DNA of 64,000 nucleotides from Calamus simplicifolius. Taxonomy: Eukaryota > Streptophyta > Magnoliopsida > Arecales > Arecaceae. The notes beneath the pieces were generated by a model. The model was given only the letters and a program-made list of their open reading frames with translations. It made no database searches and was not told the origin of the DNA. Of this stretch, positions 22,708 through 34,524 are shown in pieces. The stretch lies in the NCBI GenBank assembly GCA_900491605.1, contig UESW01004381.1, positions 821,162-885,161 of the forward strand, given 5' to 3'. The translations under genes and the position numbers were made by a program. The first letter of the stretch is position 1. Each line of letters opens with the position of its first letter.

Positions 22708-25526
22708 ATGCTGGAACAAAGAAAAGAAATCGTTGTTTATTCGAATGAGGATGCGAATCCTTTAGGTTCTGTTCCAAATGATGCGACAGAATCGGAAAGA
22801 GGTAAACATCACCCTGATTCCTTTGTTCAGATATTATGATATCCTCTCTTAAAATATCATGACACCCTAGTTCATATATAATAGCACTCAGCTGACAAGT
22901 ATTTTTATACCCTATGTTTCAGATGACATGAGAATTATTCCAGTCACCCCAGTGAAGGCGTCGCAGTTATTTAAGAACAGTTGCAAGCCATGTACATTCA
23001 GAATGTTTGGAATATGGGGTTTACTACACAATATACCAAACTTATCCGAAGGACCCCATTTGGTGCCTTTGTCGACATGCAGGTGTTCACAGTCGACGGG
23101 CGACTGCTAGCAGACATCATCTGATGTCACAATGGAGGCGATGGGTTCATTTTCTGTGGCAAGGTGGTCTCATTCAGTACCGACGAAGTCGCACTTATTC
23201 TGGGTCTTCCATCTCATGGAAAGAAGATCGACACGTCCAGCCAGTTGTTCAATAGAAGGTTGTTCAGAAGATTTGGCCAGGGATTAGATCTTCGTCAGAA
23301 AGGGTTGGAGAAGTTAATATATCAACTTTGAGCATCCAAGATACAGAAGGATGTCGAGGACACCGTCAGACTTTGGATCGCCTACATGTTTGCCATGTTT
23401 TTTGCTCCAAAGTCGAATCAGACATGTCCACGGTATCTCATCCAGCACTTGGATGACTTAACTCACCTGGAGAGTATCGACTGAGCTTCTGCATTCAAGG
23501 AGCTGATCGTTCTGGCTCTCCCAGAAGTCACTGCTTGCTTGCGATCCGAGGAGCCGATCCACTCGAAGAGAGCAAACAAGGTTAGGAGGCAGCCTACCCT
23601 GTTTGGATGCTCGGCAGCGCTGGTGGTAAGGATTATTGAGATGCAGAAAGAGTGTCGTTGGTTTAATTTTTTGTTTATATTACATTTTTTCATATCCCAA
23701 ACTTATTATGTTCAGGCGTGGTTCCTGGAGCATACATCAATGCGACCACCAGCATATCCCAATAAACTGCCCCGACTTTTGAAGTTGGTATGGCAACCAA
23801 ATGAAGATCCAGTCTGTTTGGGTTGCCAACATGCAGCCTCATGACTTGGTAAGCTAATCCATTGCGCCATTGCTCTGATCAAATTTTTCTAGATAATTTA
23901 TTAATATTTGTTGTAAATTAATTTGTTTATCATCTTGCTTTGCATATGGAGGGAGCTACTGTACCACTATCACAAGAGCACTGGCTTCTCGCTCAATAGA
24001 CAGTAGTGTCCCCGATACCAACAGATAGCTGTGCAAGCTGTGCCGAGTTGAGGATTGAATTGGCGTGCGTTAAGGATCAACTCGATGATGTCATGCACAG
24101 GCTGGCCGTAGTTGAGAGCCTCCTCAGTTCATTGCTTAGAAAGGAGAGCAATGCAAGAAACGAGGAGGACAAGGAAGAGGGGAAGACAGAGGAGGGGCAT
24201 TCCCTGGAGTGTCTTCGCGAGCCTGGGAATGCAAATACGGATGAGAAGAAGATGGAGGAGGAGCATTCCTTCGAGTGTCCAATTGAGTCTGGGAATGTAT
24301 ATAAAGAGGAGGAGAAGAGGGAGGAAGAGCATTCCTTCGAGTGTCCAATTGAACCTGGGAATGCATATATAGAGGAGGATAAGAGGGTGGAAGAGCATTC
24401 CTCCGAGTGTCCAAAAGAGCATGGGAATGCAAAAATAGAGGAGAAGAGATTGGAGGGGGATTTTTTGGATTACCAAACAGAGCATGGGAATGGATATAAA
24501 GAAGAAGAGAAGAGGGGGGAGGGGCATTCTACGGAGGGCCAAGAGGAGTCTAAATCTGATAATAAACTTGGCACCCCTGCGTCAAAGGGTGATGATGGGG
24601 ATATACAATTTGATGGATTGCCTTCGCTTATTAAGAGGGTTAAAAAAGAGCCGAGGAAGCGTAATGCATCCAAGGTCACAGGAGATTCTTATGAGACAGC
24701 TCGTCCGAGAAAGTCGTCGAAGACAGTGGGCACATCAAAGGCCAACATGAGAGTCGAAGATGACGAAATTGTTATAAATTTTTTTTTGAGCAAACGAATG
24801 ACCGACAGATCATCTACACCAATAAATTAGGTGGCACCGTAACAAGGAAAAGTCTTCAAGATCTCATAAACAAAGATATGATAGTTGACGATGTAAGTAT
24901 CTCAGGAAACCTTTTCTCGATACTAATTTTAGAATATTATTAATCGGTTTATATTGCATTGGCAGATTATTGATGCCGGTCAGGAGTTTTTGATGAGGAC
25001 CTGGACAGAGCATCCGGATTGATATCACAAGTCCATCTTTGCATCAGTTTTTGTAGCCGTAATGTGTCTGAATTCTCCATTAAGTGCTCATGAACTCGCT
25101 GCAACATTAGGGGATTCGATATTTGACAATGTAACTGATGAAGATAAGGCTGAATTTCGGTTTCTTTTAACCATCATGAACTCCGATAATTCGCACTGGC
25201 ATCTGGTTATTGTTGCCATGGAAAGAAAGGTGTTTATGCACCTTAATTCATTAAAATGCAACGCTAGGTACAAGGCCAATGCAAAGAAATGGTATAGCAT
25301 TCTTGGGCACATATTTCATATCTACTGCGACAAGAAAGATGTGATGACTTGGCCGATGGAAGAGATATCGGATTGCCCAAGCCAACCGTCCGGATCGCTG
25401 GATTGCGGCCTTTACTGTCTTAAGTACATGGAATGCATTGCTCGTCGGGACAATCCTGAGATGAAGATAGATTTCATGGACGATGAAATAAGAGATTATC
25501 AGCGACAATTAGCTGCAACGATATAG
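22708..25526 (+). pseudogene. MULE-borne ULP1 (C48) peptidase with DUF1985-like N-terminus
   Basis: Exon 1 is 22708-22801 (MLEQRKEIVVYSNEDANP; donor GTAAAC). The acceptor at 22921-22922 leads in phase to VTPVKASQLFKN. A frameshift near 22985 is followed by a DUF1985-like region (TPFGAFVDMQVFTVDGRLL, then FSTDEVALILGLPSHGKK) and an intron at about 23628-23716. An acidic repeat region spans 24006-24830, with another intron at about 24893-24965. The C-terminal ULP1 domain (25062-25526) shows SHWHLVIV (His), HLNSLK (Asn where Asp is usual), CPSQPSG (oxyanion Gln) and LDCGLYCLKYME (Cys). ULP1 enzymes remove SUMO or related modifiers. TGA stops at 23122, 23329, 23482 and 25020 would each be CGA before a C-to-T change. 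Probably inactive. Confidence 0.8.
24270..24540 (+). repeat. 66-bp coding repeat in the ULP gene
   Basis: Four to five tandem 22-codon units of the form EHSFECPIEPGNAY followed by an acidic/basic EEEKR-type stretch. The frame is preserved through all units. It adds an acidic, probably disordered linker between the DUF1985-like and ULP1 parts. Confidence 0.85.
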
Positions 25527-25779
25527 AGAGAAGGCCTCAACCAGAAGATCGACAACTTTGTGACAAACTGTTCTTAATTTTTTCATTCTTCAGTGATTGA
25601 AAATTGAATGTAACTTATTCATTTTGACACTATTTCATAATTAATGCAATTGTAAAAATTTTGAATGTATGTCATGGTGTGTTACATGATTGCCAGAAAT
25701 CTTGTCGTTATAGTTTTACTTTTTTTCTTCTGAGTTTCTTAAGTTTTTATACAAGGAAGTCGTAAATTGAAAACTTGAG

Positions 25780-27040
25780 TGCCGTAAATTGAGAACAGAG
25801 GTGTCGTCGATTTAAAGCTATGGTGTCCTTACATGAGAAACGGGGTGTCGTAGGATTTAAAGCAAGGGTATCGTCAGATGAGAGCTAGGATATCGAAACA
25901 GCCTAAATAGGGGATGTCGTAGGTCCCTGCCTAACAGTCCCAGCACGGGTATCGTTGCCTTAAAGCTAGGGTATCATCAGATGAGAGCTGGGGTGTCGTA
26001 ACAGCCTAAGTCAGGTATGTCGTCGGTCCCTGCCTTAACAGTCCCCGCACGGGTGTCGTCGCCTTAAAGCTAGGGTGTCGTTAGATGAGAGCTGGGGTGT
26101 CGTAATAGCCTAAGTCAGGGATGTCGTCGGCCCCCGCCTTAACAGTCCCCGCACGGGTGTTGTCGCTTTAAAGCTAGGGTGTCGTCAGATGAGAGCTGCG
26201 GTGTCATAACAGCCTAAGTTGGGGATGTCGTCGGTCCTCACCTTAACAGTCTCCGCACGGGTGTCGTCGCCTTATAGGGTGTCGTCAGATGAGAGCTGGG
26301 TGTTGTAACAACCTAAATCGAGGATGTCGTCAGTCCCCGCGTCAACAGTCCCGCACGGATGTCGTCGCCTTAAAGCTAGGGTATCGTCAGATGAGAGCTG
26401 GGGTGTCATAACAGCCTAAGTCAGGGATGTCGTCGGTCCCCGCCTTAACAATCCCTGCATAAGTGTCGTCACCTTAAAACTAGGGTATCGTCAGATGAGA
26501 GCTGGAGTGTCGTAACAGCCTAAGACGGGAATGTCGTCGGTCCTCGCCTTAACAGTTTTCGCACGGGTGTCGTCGCCTTAAAGCTAGGGTGTCATCAGAT
26601 GAGAGCTGGGGTGTCGTAATAGCCTAAGTCGGGGATGTCGTCGGTCCCGCCTTAACAGTCCCCGCATGGGTGTCATCACCTTAAAGCTAGGGTGTCGTCA
26701 TATGAGAGCTGGGGTGTCGTAACAGCCTAAATAGGGGATGTCGTAGGTCCCCGCCTTAACAGTTCCAGCACGGGTGTCGTCGCATTGAAGCTAGGGTGTC
26801 GTCAGATGAGAGCTGGGGTGTCGTAACAGCCTAAATAGGGATGTCATCGGTCCACACCTTAACAATCCTCGCTCGGGTGTCGTCGATTCAAAGCTACGGT
26901 GTCATTATATTGGAGTTGGGGTGTCGTAACAGCCTAAATCGGGGATGTCGTCGGTCCCTACCTTAACAGTCCCCACTCAGATGTCGTCGCTTAAAAGATA
27001 GGGTGTCGTTACGTCAGAGCTGGGGTGTCGTAACAGTACA
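25780..27040. repeat. MULE central GGGTGTCGT array (about 105-bp units)
   Basis: About twelve units with blocks GGGTGTCGTCGCCTTAAAGC, GGGTGTCGTCAGATGAGAGC, TGGGGTGTCGTAACAGCCTA and GGATGTCGTCGGTCCCCGCC. The array fills the gap between the convergent ULP and transposase genes. The motif orientation is opposite to the arms on either side. Confidence 0.93.
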
Positions 27041-27207
27041 AGCGTATTCGTAAATAGCAACGCAAGAGTCTCTACTTGGCTGACGAGATGAGCACTTCAT
27101 TTGGCTGAAAAAGAAACCCTAGTTACAAAGCAACGACAACTGTGCTTAAAACAAACTCTGTCGATGAGACTAAGACACCCTAATTACAAAGTTACGACAC
27201 ACATCTT

Positions 27208-29610
27208 TTATATATGCTCCTGTGTTAGTTGACTTAATACATAAGCATCAAACTCGTCCATCAAAGTTTCGGAAGGTGGTACAATTCTTTCTATACCCTC
27301 ACTGGTGTTAATTGACTGCATATAAGTCTGCTTGTTGCTTGAACCAGCTCTTATTTCATTTTGCATTGGGGGAGTATCAACGGATGCCTTGACCATATTT
27401 TTCTTGATCTTTTTGACTTCTTCTTGACTCCACTCTTTAATATGTTCTCTCTTGGGCGACCTTTCATCCTAATTTGCTCAGAATCTTGAATAACAAGTTG
27501 TGTACTTGCCTTAGTACGCAGTTAGCATCCATGGCAAATTTGAATATTGGTGTTAGATCATCCATCACTAAATTAAATGCATCTCCAGACATGGAGGCTA
27601 TCTCTGCGAGCTTCATCATCCGATGACTCAGCAAACTATATCTACAATCAATAACGTAATGTTATCGAAAACATACATTAAGACATTTCAAATAAAAAAT
27701 TGTCACTGCGTACCGTGATTTTTGTGTGCTTTTATCACAACCTTCAGTATTGCAGTCAAAATTATCGAATTGGTATTTCATGTCTTTGCACCATCTCTTC
27801 ATGAAGTATTTATCGGGTAAACAAAATACGTCGCTTTGATGAAGAACCAACAAGGCATGCCTACACAAGTAACCCTTGAACTGAAATGATCGACACTGGT
27901 ATTAGACATCCTCAGTATTTTTATTGTATGATACGATATAATCTTTTATCATCTTCTTGTCGATTCCATCGACTTCAATCCTTTCATATGACTTTACAGA
28001 ATATACACAACATTTATCAGCTTCCTTGATCAATTTAGTATTTGATGCAGCCATTTCAAGGGTCTCATTCTAAAATTTTTTGAAAATGCGCCTTGTATAC
28101 CTTCCTGCAGCTTGCCTCTCAAAAGGTGAGGATGTCTTTAGGAAAGCAATCGTTTGTAATGTCCTATTATCCTCCTCATTTTTGGCCTCGTACCTTTTCT
28201 TCAAGGCATCTTCGTACTTATCTATGAACTCTGTGAGTGTAGTCTTTGAATTTATAAAGTCATTGAAGAAGTGATTGATGCCCTCGCTCCTTTGTGAAGA
28301 TGACATCCATGCACATAAACCAAACACAATGTCCTACAAACCTGCGAAGAATGTATCCTTTAGGTAAACTGGGACCCATTTATCCTGACATTCGTAAAGG
28401 ACATTGAACCAATCTATAGCCTTGCATTCTTTATATTTCTCCATAAGATGTGCCCATCTTTCCTCGAATGACTGTATGGTCAATGAATCATATATCGCCT
28501 CATCGAAATCAACCATAAATTTAGAATTTGCTGTGCAAATGTGGCCAATCTTTTCAGATATCTTCTTCAATATATGACAAAGACAAAATTGATGTCGTGT
28601 GTTAGGAAAAACCTCCCTAATAGCAGCCTCGATTGCCTTATCTTGGTCAGTTATTATGGCAATAGGTGCTTGACCACCATTTGCATCCAGCCACGACTGA
28701 AAAACTCATTTATATGTCTTAGTCCTCTTATCAGACAATAATGCACAACCAAGCAAGGTGGACTGTCCATGATGGTTGACCTCGACGAATGGACAAAAAG
28801 GCATTTGATATCTATTTGTCAAGTAGGTTGAGTCAAAGCTTAGAACATCACCGAAGTATGTGCATGCCAATCTTGACCTTGGATGAATCCAGAAGATAGA
28901 CCTGAGATGACCATTATCATTAAGGTCTAAGGTATAGAAGAAATTGGGATTTTTGACTTGCATTTCGGTGAAATGGATTACCATCGACTGAGCATCTCCT
29001 TCTTTCAGCTTAGACTGGCGTTCGCGACAAATAAAATTACGAGCATCCTTCTCCGTGAAATCCAATTGTCTTCTGCCCCCTTTTCTCCTTGCTATGACAG
29101 AGTATATCTGAGTTATCGGCACATTCATGGCATTAAATTGCTGATATCTGCCTTCTCTGGTGTGCTGATCCTCCTATGGGACCGTAGATAATCAGTTGAT
29201 GTTATGGACATCCGATGGTTATGTTTTAGAGAAACCTCAACCAATATCCACTTACCACTTGTACCATTTAGTCTTTCTTTTATGCATGCCATACAATCAA
29301 CTTTGCCAGTATCCCTATGATTCATACTCTTCTCTGTTTTTCTAGATTTTCCTTGCCTCCAACACGCTAGGTGCTTGAAGCAAAGTTGTTTGTTATTGTT
29401 GGCCCTGCTATACACTGTTGTGATTCCAAAACCAACTCTTTTTGCGTATCCATTGTAAAAGTATATACATCATCTGCTGAATTGAATTCCATTCCAGTTT
29501 GAGGAACAACAGTGTCATCCCCTGCATTTGGAGCGATGGGTGAAGGTGCATGGGCGGGAGTGTGCTCGATGTCTTTCCGATCTATAATTTCAACATTGTC
29601 TGTGAAAATA
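27208..29610 (-). pseudogene. MULE transposase (FAR1/MURA type, SWIM zinc finger)
   Basis: Minus strand. The FAR1 DNA-binding domain starts near 29500 (GMEFNSADDVYTF, then NGYAKRVGFGITTVYSR after a 1-bp frameshift), with zinc-ligand Cys/His in CLACWRQ-type and HNHR positions. A second 1-bp frameshift near 29127 precedes MNVPITQIYSVIARRKGG. The catalytic core has VLSFDSTYLTNRYQMPF (first Asp) and IITDQDKAIEAAI (second Asp), followed by FCLCHILKKI. A TGA stop at about 28705 falls where Trp is expected (KTYK, stop, VFQSW). The SWIM finger is at about 27830-27880 (QCRSFQFKGYLCRHALLVL). Stop at 27208. The family excises and integrates MULEs as a DDE transposase; related host genes FAR1/FHY3 are domesticated copies. 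Three lesions make this copy inactive. Confidence 0.88.
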
Positions 29611-29639
29611 TAGGCACACAGTCATGAATAATGATATCC

Positions 29640-31240
29640 ATAGATTTAGTTGTCAAAATATCCTAACAAAGCATTAGGACACCAAGGTTAAAGAAATACG
29701 ACACCTCAGTTGAAGAAATACGACAACACAATTATGTTCGAACCCCAGATACCAGTAATACATGCCATCTATGATCTGAATAATGGCTTCCTGTTCGACT
29801 TCCTAGTCAAAAACTACGACATGCCTTAACAGTTAAAGACATGAACTTACAGCCGAATTCAGAAGTCACACACCCAAGTTTACAAAAAATGACACCGTAG
29901 CTGTAAAATGACAACACCCATTCATAAGACATTGAGGCAGGGCCTAACGACACCAATGTTCACATATTACGACACCCTAGCTGAAAGTGTTCAGGCAGAA
30001 ACTAACGACACCCCATGAAACAACTTACGACACCCCAGATAAAACCTTACGACACCCTTTAGCAGTTAAAGAAAAGAATGAAACGCTACGACACTCCAGA
30101 AAGCAACTTAGGACACCCCTAATTAAAACTACGACACCCGTTAACATTTAAAGACATCACTGAGATTTATGACACCTAAGAAAGCAACTTACGACACCCC
30201 AGAATGACTGTAACGACACCCCAGTTCTCATATTACGACACCCAAAATTAAACTATATGCTGTAACATGACGACACCCCAGAAAACATCCTACGACACCT
30301 GAGCTGTTATCTGACGATACCCTAGCTCCAAATGATAACTATATTGAACTTACGACACCTCAGAAGTAATCTGACGACACCCCAGCCTTACGAAACCCAA
30401 GGAAACATGTCCAACACTACAGTTACAAACCTTCGACACCCCAGTTCTTATATAACGACACCCTATATGTAACCGTTAAGCCACGAACTGACGAGACACT
30501 AGCTCTCATATTACGACACCCCGGTTCAGATATTATGACACCCTAGCTGAAACTATTCAGGTAGGAACTAACGACACCCCATGAAACAACTTACGACACC
30601 CCAGATAAAAACTACGACACCTTTTAGAGTTAAAGACATGACTGAAACTCACGACACCCCAGAAAGCAACTAGCGACACCCCATTAAACAACTTACGACA
30701 CCCTTTAGCAGTTAAAGACATAACTGAAACTCAAGACACCCCAGAAAGCAAGTAACGACATCCCTAATTAAAACTATGACACCCCATGAAATAACTTACA
30801 ACATCCCAGATAAATACTACGACACCCTTTAGCAGTTAAAGACATAGCTGAAACTCACGACACCCCAGAAAGCAACTAACGACACCCCTGATTAAAACTA
30901 TGACACCCATTAACAGTTGAAGATATTACTGAGAATTACGACACCCTAGAAAATAACATACGACACCCTAGAAAGACTGTAACGACACCCCAATTCTCAT
31001 ATTACGACACCCAAAATAAAGCTATATGTTGTACATGACGACACCACAGAAAACAACCTACGACACCCGAGCTGTCAACTGATGATACCCTAGCTCCAAA
31101 TGATAACTATATTGAACTTACGACACCTCAGAAGTAATCTGACAACACCCCAGCCTTACAACACCCAAGGAAACATTATGACACTGCAGAATCCTTCTAC
31201 ACCCTAGTTCTTATATAATGACACCCTAGAAAATATCGTA
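29640..31240. repeat. MULE right-arm ACGACACCC repeat field
   Basis: ACGACACCCCAG-type motifs recur every 20-35 bp with looser higher-order order than on the left. Part of the field (about 30400-30560) is the reverse complement of 18640-18785, showing that the inverted repeat reaches beyond the classical terminal repeat. A longer block is duplicated within it (compare 30200-30420 with 30980-31180). Confidence 0.9.
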
Positions 31241-32072
31241 TGACACCCGAGTTGTAAAATGAGGACACTAGAGCTATATGGACAAAGAATAACGGGGATT
31301 ATAGGCCGAAACACTCTAACGACACCCTAGTTCATAAGGTATAACATCCTAGTTAAAAGAGTAGGACACCAGAGTTGTAAAGTGAGGACACTAGAGCTAT
31401 ATGGATAGGGAATAACGGGGAATATAGGCTGAAACACTTTGATGATACCCTAGTTCATAAGGTATAACCTCCTAGTTAAAAGAGTACTACATTCGTGCAG
31501 AAAAACACTAAACTCAAGGTATTTAAGGATGTTACTTGAGTATTAAACGATTTCCTAATGCATTAACTTCCTCTAACGACCAAAATAGTTGGTGTAATAA
31601 AGGAATAAAAAGATGTGGGAACAAGGACTTTTTACTTCCTGCTGCGGATGACATTTTTTCTAGAAGTTTTGAAGAAGCCTTCAGTAGCTAGGTATTCCAG
31701 CCTCGAAGCTGAAATATTTTTTTTCGACCGGACTCTCAGAGCGAGGGCTCAGGATCTTGCTCAAACCTTGGACTGATTTCTTGCACCTGAAAGCCAAAGC
31801 GAGGGGGAAGAGAGTTTTTCTTGCACAGATATAATCCAAGAAAAAATGACGGTAGAAAAAGGCTGGAGGGAAGAGGCATTTTCGTCTGCACATTATTTTT
31901 AAAATAAAGGAGAAGCGCTTTTTATGGACGTCACGATCAGAATGTAACATCGTATCAGAGCTATCCCGTCCCGCAACGTCAGACCACGTAAGATCCACGT
32001 GGACCAATCAGAAGAGGTGGTGCAGCCCACGTAGGACTTGCTGCACCGGGGGCAGTGTACAAAGGCTTTTCC
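31240..32072 (-). repeat. MULE right terminal inverted repeat
   Basis: Read inward on the minus strand from 32072 it begins GGAAAAGCCTTTGTACAC and matches the left repeat with indels. A roughly 100-bp block carrying GTGTCCTCA and CCCGTTATTCC is duplicated within it (31250-31500). Confidence 0.85.
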
Positions 32073-32081
32073 TTCGGACCT
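32073..32081. repeat. MULE target-site duplication, right copy
   Basis: TTCGGACCT, identical to 16174-16182. Confidence 0.9.
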
Positions 32082-33300
32082 AACATCGAACTGGCTCGGC
32101 ATTTAGGTGGTAGGTCAATCAGATAAATCGAATTAATCCAATCGAATGATATCATAATTAATTTTTAATTTAATAATATAAAAATAATAAATATAATTTT
32201 TTAATTTTAATTTTAATTTTAATTTTTTAATAAAATAAATAAATTTTTATGATCAAAATTTCTAAATTAGTAAATTACTGATAAAAAAGTTTGCTCTTTT
32301 TTTGATTAATTAATTTATAATTTTTTTATAAAACATGATATTTATATTAAAATAAAAAATTTAAAATTATCAATTACTTTCTAAAAACTTTTTTTTTACT
32401 TTTTTTAACTTCTTTTCTTAGCCTTTTCCATCCATCGATCGTTTTTGCCTTGATCTCCAAGACATCGTCATTCTCTTTTCTTTATTTTTTTATTAATTTA
32501 TTAAATACTCATTTTTTATAACTAAATTTCTTTCTTTTACTACTTATCTCTTCATCTTCTCGGTCATGGTTCACCTCTTCACCAAATCCATCGAGGCTCG
32601 GATCTATGACACCGATCTTCACGTCTTTCTCTATTTCCTTCGCTCCGATCTTTTCCGACTACAACAATATCTTCATTCCTACCGGAGCCACCTCCCTTCT
32701 TTTCCACCGTCTGTCTTTCAATCTTCGCCGCTGTCATTTTGTTCTTCTGGCTTAGAATATAAGTTGAGACAAAAAAAATCAATCCTAATTTTATTTATTA
32801 AAATTAAAAATCTAAAAATTAGGATTAGACCGATTTTTTTTTTTAATCCGATTCATTCATGAATTTTTTCGATTTTCACTTGATCCTATAAAAGTTAACT
32901 TTAATAATAAAATCAAAGCGAACTAATAACCAATTCTATGTTGAACCGATTTGATCAGATGGGCCGATCTGATTATTCAAAACCATTATTATATTATTAT
33001 GGAAAGTCGTTACGAATAAAGGCTGTGACGATCTTAGTTGCTTGGGCTCGCTCCAGCGAAGAGGAAGGCTTGCTACGACCCGTTTGTGTTCTGTGCGGCT
33101 AAAATTTGCGTGTTACCATACGCGTCCGGCAGCTGTGTATTTCGCCGGTTTTGACTCATTGCCAGAGGTAGTCGTACGCCATATTGATGCACGGACATGC
33201 AACGCGCCAAACACTGTTATGGAAAATCATGCCTTAACAAATAGTAACGTATCGAACCCTTCAACCCACACATTGTAAAAGTGAATCGTTCGTACCCTTA
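32082..33300. other. AT-rich intergenic DNA
   Basis: Before the MULE inserted, this continued directly from the sequence upstream of NQR-A. It consists of A/T runs with no gene I can support; short frames near 32566 and 33042 lack codon structure. Confidence 0.5.
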
Positions 33301-33339
33301 TAAAAGTGATCCGTTCTTGACAGTGCACCCCGAGATATG

Positions 33340-33660
33340 ATCGATACCGGGGGTTGATAGTCAACCGGGGGTTAAGAAATGATTCGGGGGTGGGGGAATG
33401 ACAGTGCACCCCGAGACCGATTAAGAAATGATGACCCCACCCCCCGACCCCGAGGGGATACCGGGGTGGGGGAATGACGATGCACCCGAGACCGGTGGGG
33501 GCCTCGGGGTCAAGGAATGATGACCCCACCCCCCGACCCCGAGGGGGTTCCGGGGGTGGGGGAATGACGATGCACCCCGAGACCGGTGGGGGCCTCGGGG
33601 TTAAGGAATGATGACCCCACCCCCCGACCCCGAAGGGGTACTGGGGGTGGGGGAATGACA
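33340..33660. repeat. G-rich minisatellite (about 92-bp unit, 3 copies)
   Basis: Units contain GGGGTGGGGGAATGACGATG, CACCCCGAGACCGGTGGGGG and ATGATGACCCCACCCCCCGA. Both strands carry several runs of four or more G, so quadruplex formation is possible. Confidence 0.85.
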
Positions 33661-33927
33661 GTAGCTGTCGTTACCTTTTCTGACGATGCTGGGATCAGAG
33701 TTTGATCTTGTAGGTATCATTTATAATTTTTGATTCATTTTTTATGTATCGATCTAAAAATCTGATAATTCTTAAGTTTTATTTTTATTTTGATTTTAGT
33801 AGGCTTTACTTTTGGTAAATGATGTGAAACGAAATGGAAATCATATCTTAGAAATCACATGCCTCGTTAGGTTTCGTATGGAAATCAGATTGTCTACCTT
33901 CTATACCATTTTCAGCTCATATCATTA

Positions 33928-34522
33928 AGATAGTGTTTGAAATAGAGAATAAAAGAGGATATCCTTTAAGCTTATTCCCAAAGCCATAACTATAATAAGG
34001 ATAGTTGGGAATAAAGTTAACCAGAGAGATAATTCATGGTAATCATGGTTAACCATGGGTTATTCCCTCAATTTATTCTCTAAAGTAGTGTTGAAATAGG
34101 GAATAAGAGAGATATCTCCTGGATATCTCCTCTTATTCTCAAAAGCCATAATTATAAGGGATAGCTGGGAATAAAGTTAACCAAAGGGATAATCCATGGT
34201 TAACCATGGTTAACCATGTGATATCCCCTCAATTTATTCCCTAGAGAATGCAGGAATAACTGGTTATCCCTCCAAATAAGAGTAAAAAAAAAGTTATCCT
34301 ATGGATTTATCTTTTTGCATTTGATATGATCAATGGGATAGCCAAGGGATATCCCTATCCCTTGGCTATCCCATTGATCATATCAAATGCAAAAAGGTAA
34401 ATCCATAGGATAACTTTTTTTTACTCTTATTTGGAGGGATAACCAGCTATTCCTGCATTCTCTAGGGAATAAATTGAGGGGATATCCAGGTCCCCTCTTA
34501 CCCCCTATTTCAAACACTATCT
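33928..34522. mobile_element. Composite MITE with large internal palindrome
   Basis: The ends are inverted: AGATAGTGTTTGAAATAG at 33928 and its complement ending 34522, with TA on each outer side. The left half contains two direct copies of about 155 bp (33929-34085 and 34088-34245). The right half is a near-perfect fold-back of about 135-bp arms (34211-34351 and 34356-34485) around a 4-bp centre. It has no coding capacity. Confidence 0.75.
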
Positions 34523-34524
34523 TA

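Larger units (their letters stand above)
16183..32072. mobile_element. ULP1-carrying Mutator-like element (Kaonashi-type MULE), 15.9 kb
   Basis: Bounded by TTCGGACCT on both sides. The left terminus starts GGGAAAGCC and the right terminus, read inward on the minus strand, GGAAAAGCC. The left terminal repeat is interrupted after 9 bp by a LINE and resumes at 17969. Long imperfect terminal inverted repeats of at least 600 bp are recognisable. Inside are a plus-strand DUF1985-like/ULP1 gene (22708-25526) and a convergent minus-strand FAR1/MURA transposase gene (27208-29610), the same layout as mudrB/mudrA of maize MuDR but with an ULP gene in the mudrB position. Plant MULEs carrying ULP-like genes are known as Kaonashi elements. 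Without the LINE it is about 14.1 kb. Both genes carry stops and frameshifts, so this copy is not autonomous today. Confidence 0.9.

Noticed and set aside
25780..27040. CRISPR-like regular repeats
   Set aside because: Units are head-to-tail satellites with no unique spacers, in a plant transposon; no cas genes.
18031..31967. MULE boundaries at GAGATAAC / GGGATAGC
   Set aside because: Inverted similarity continues outward to GGAAAAGCC, and only the outer position gives a perfect 9-bp duplication, once the nested LINE is taken out.
33042..33278. 78-codon plus-strand frame
   Set aside because: No domain, no codon bias and no transcript signals; lies next to the G-rich repeat.
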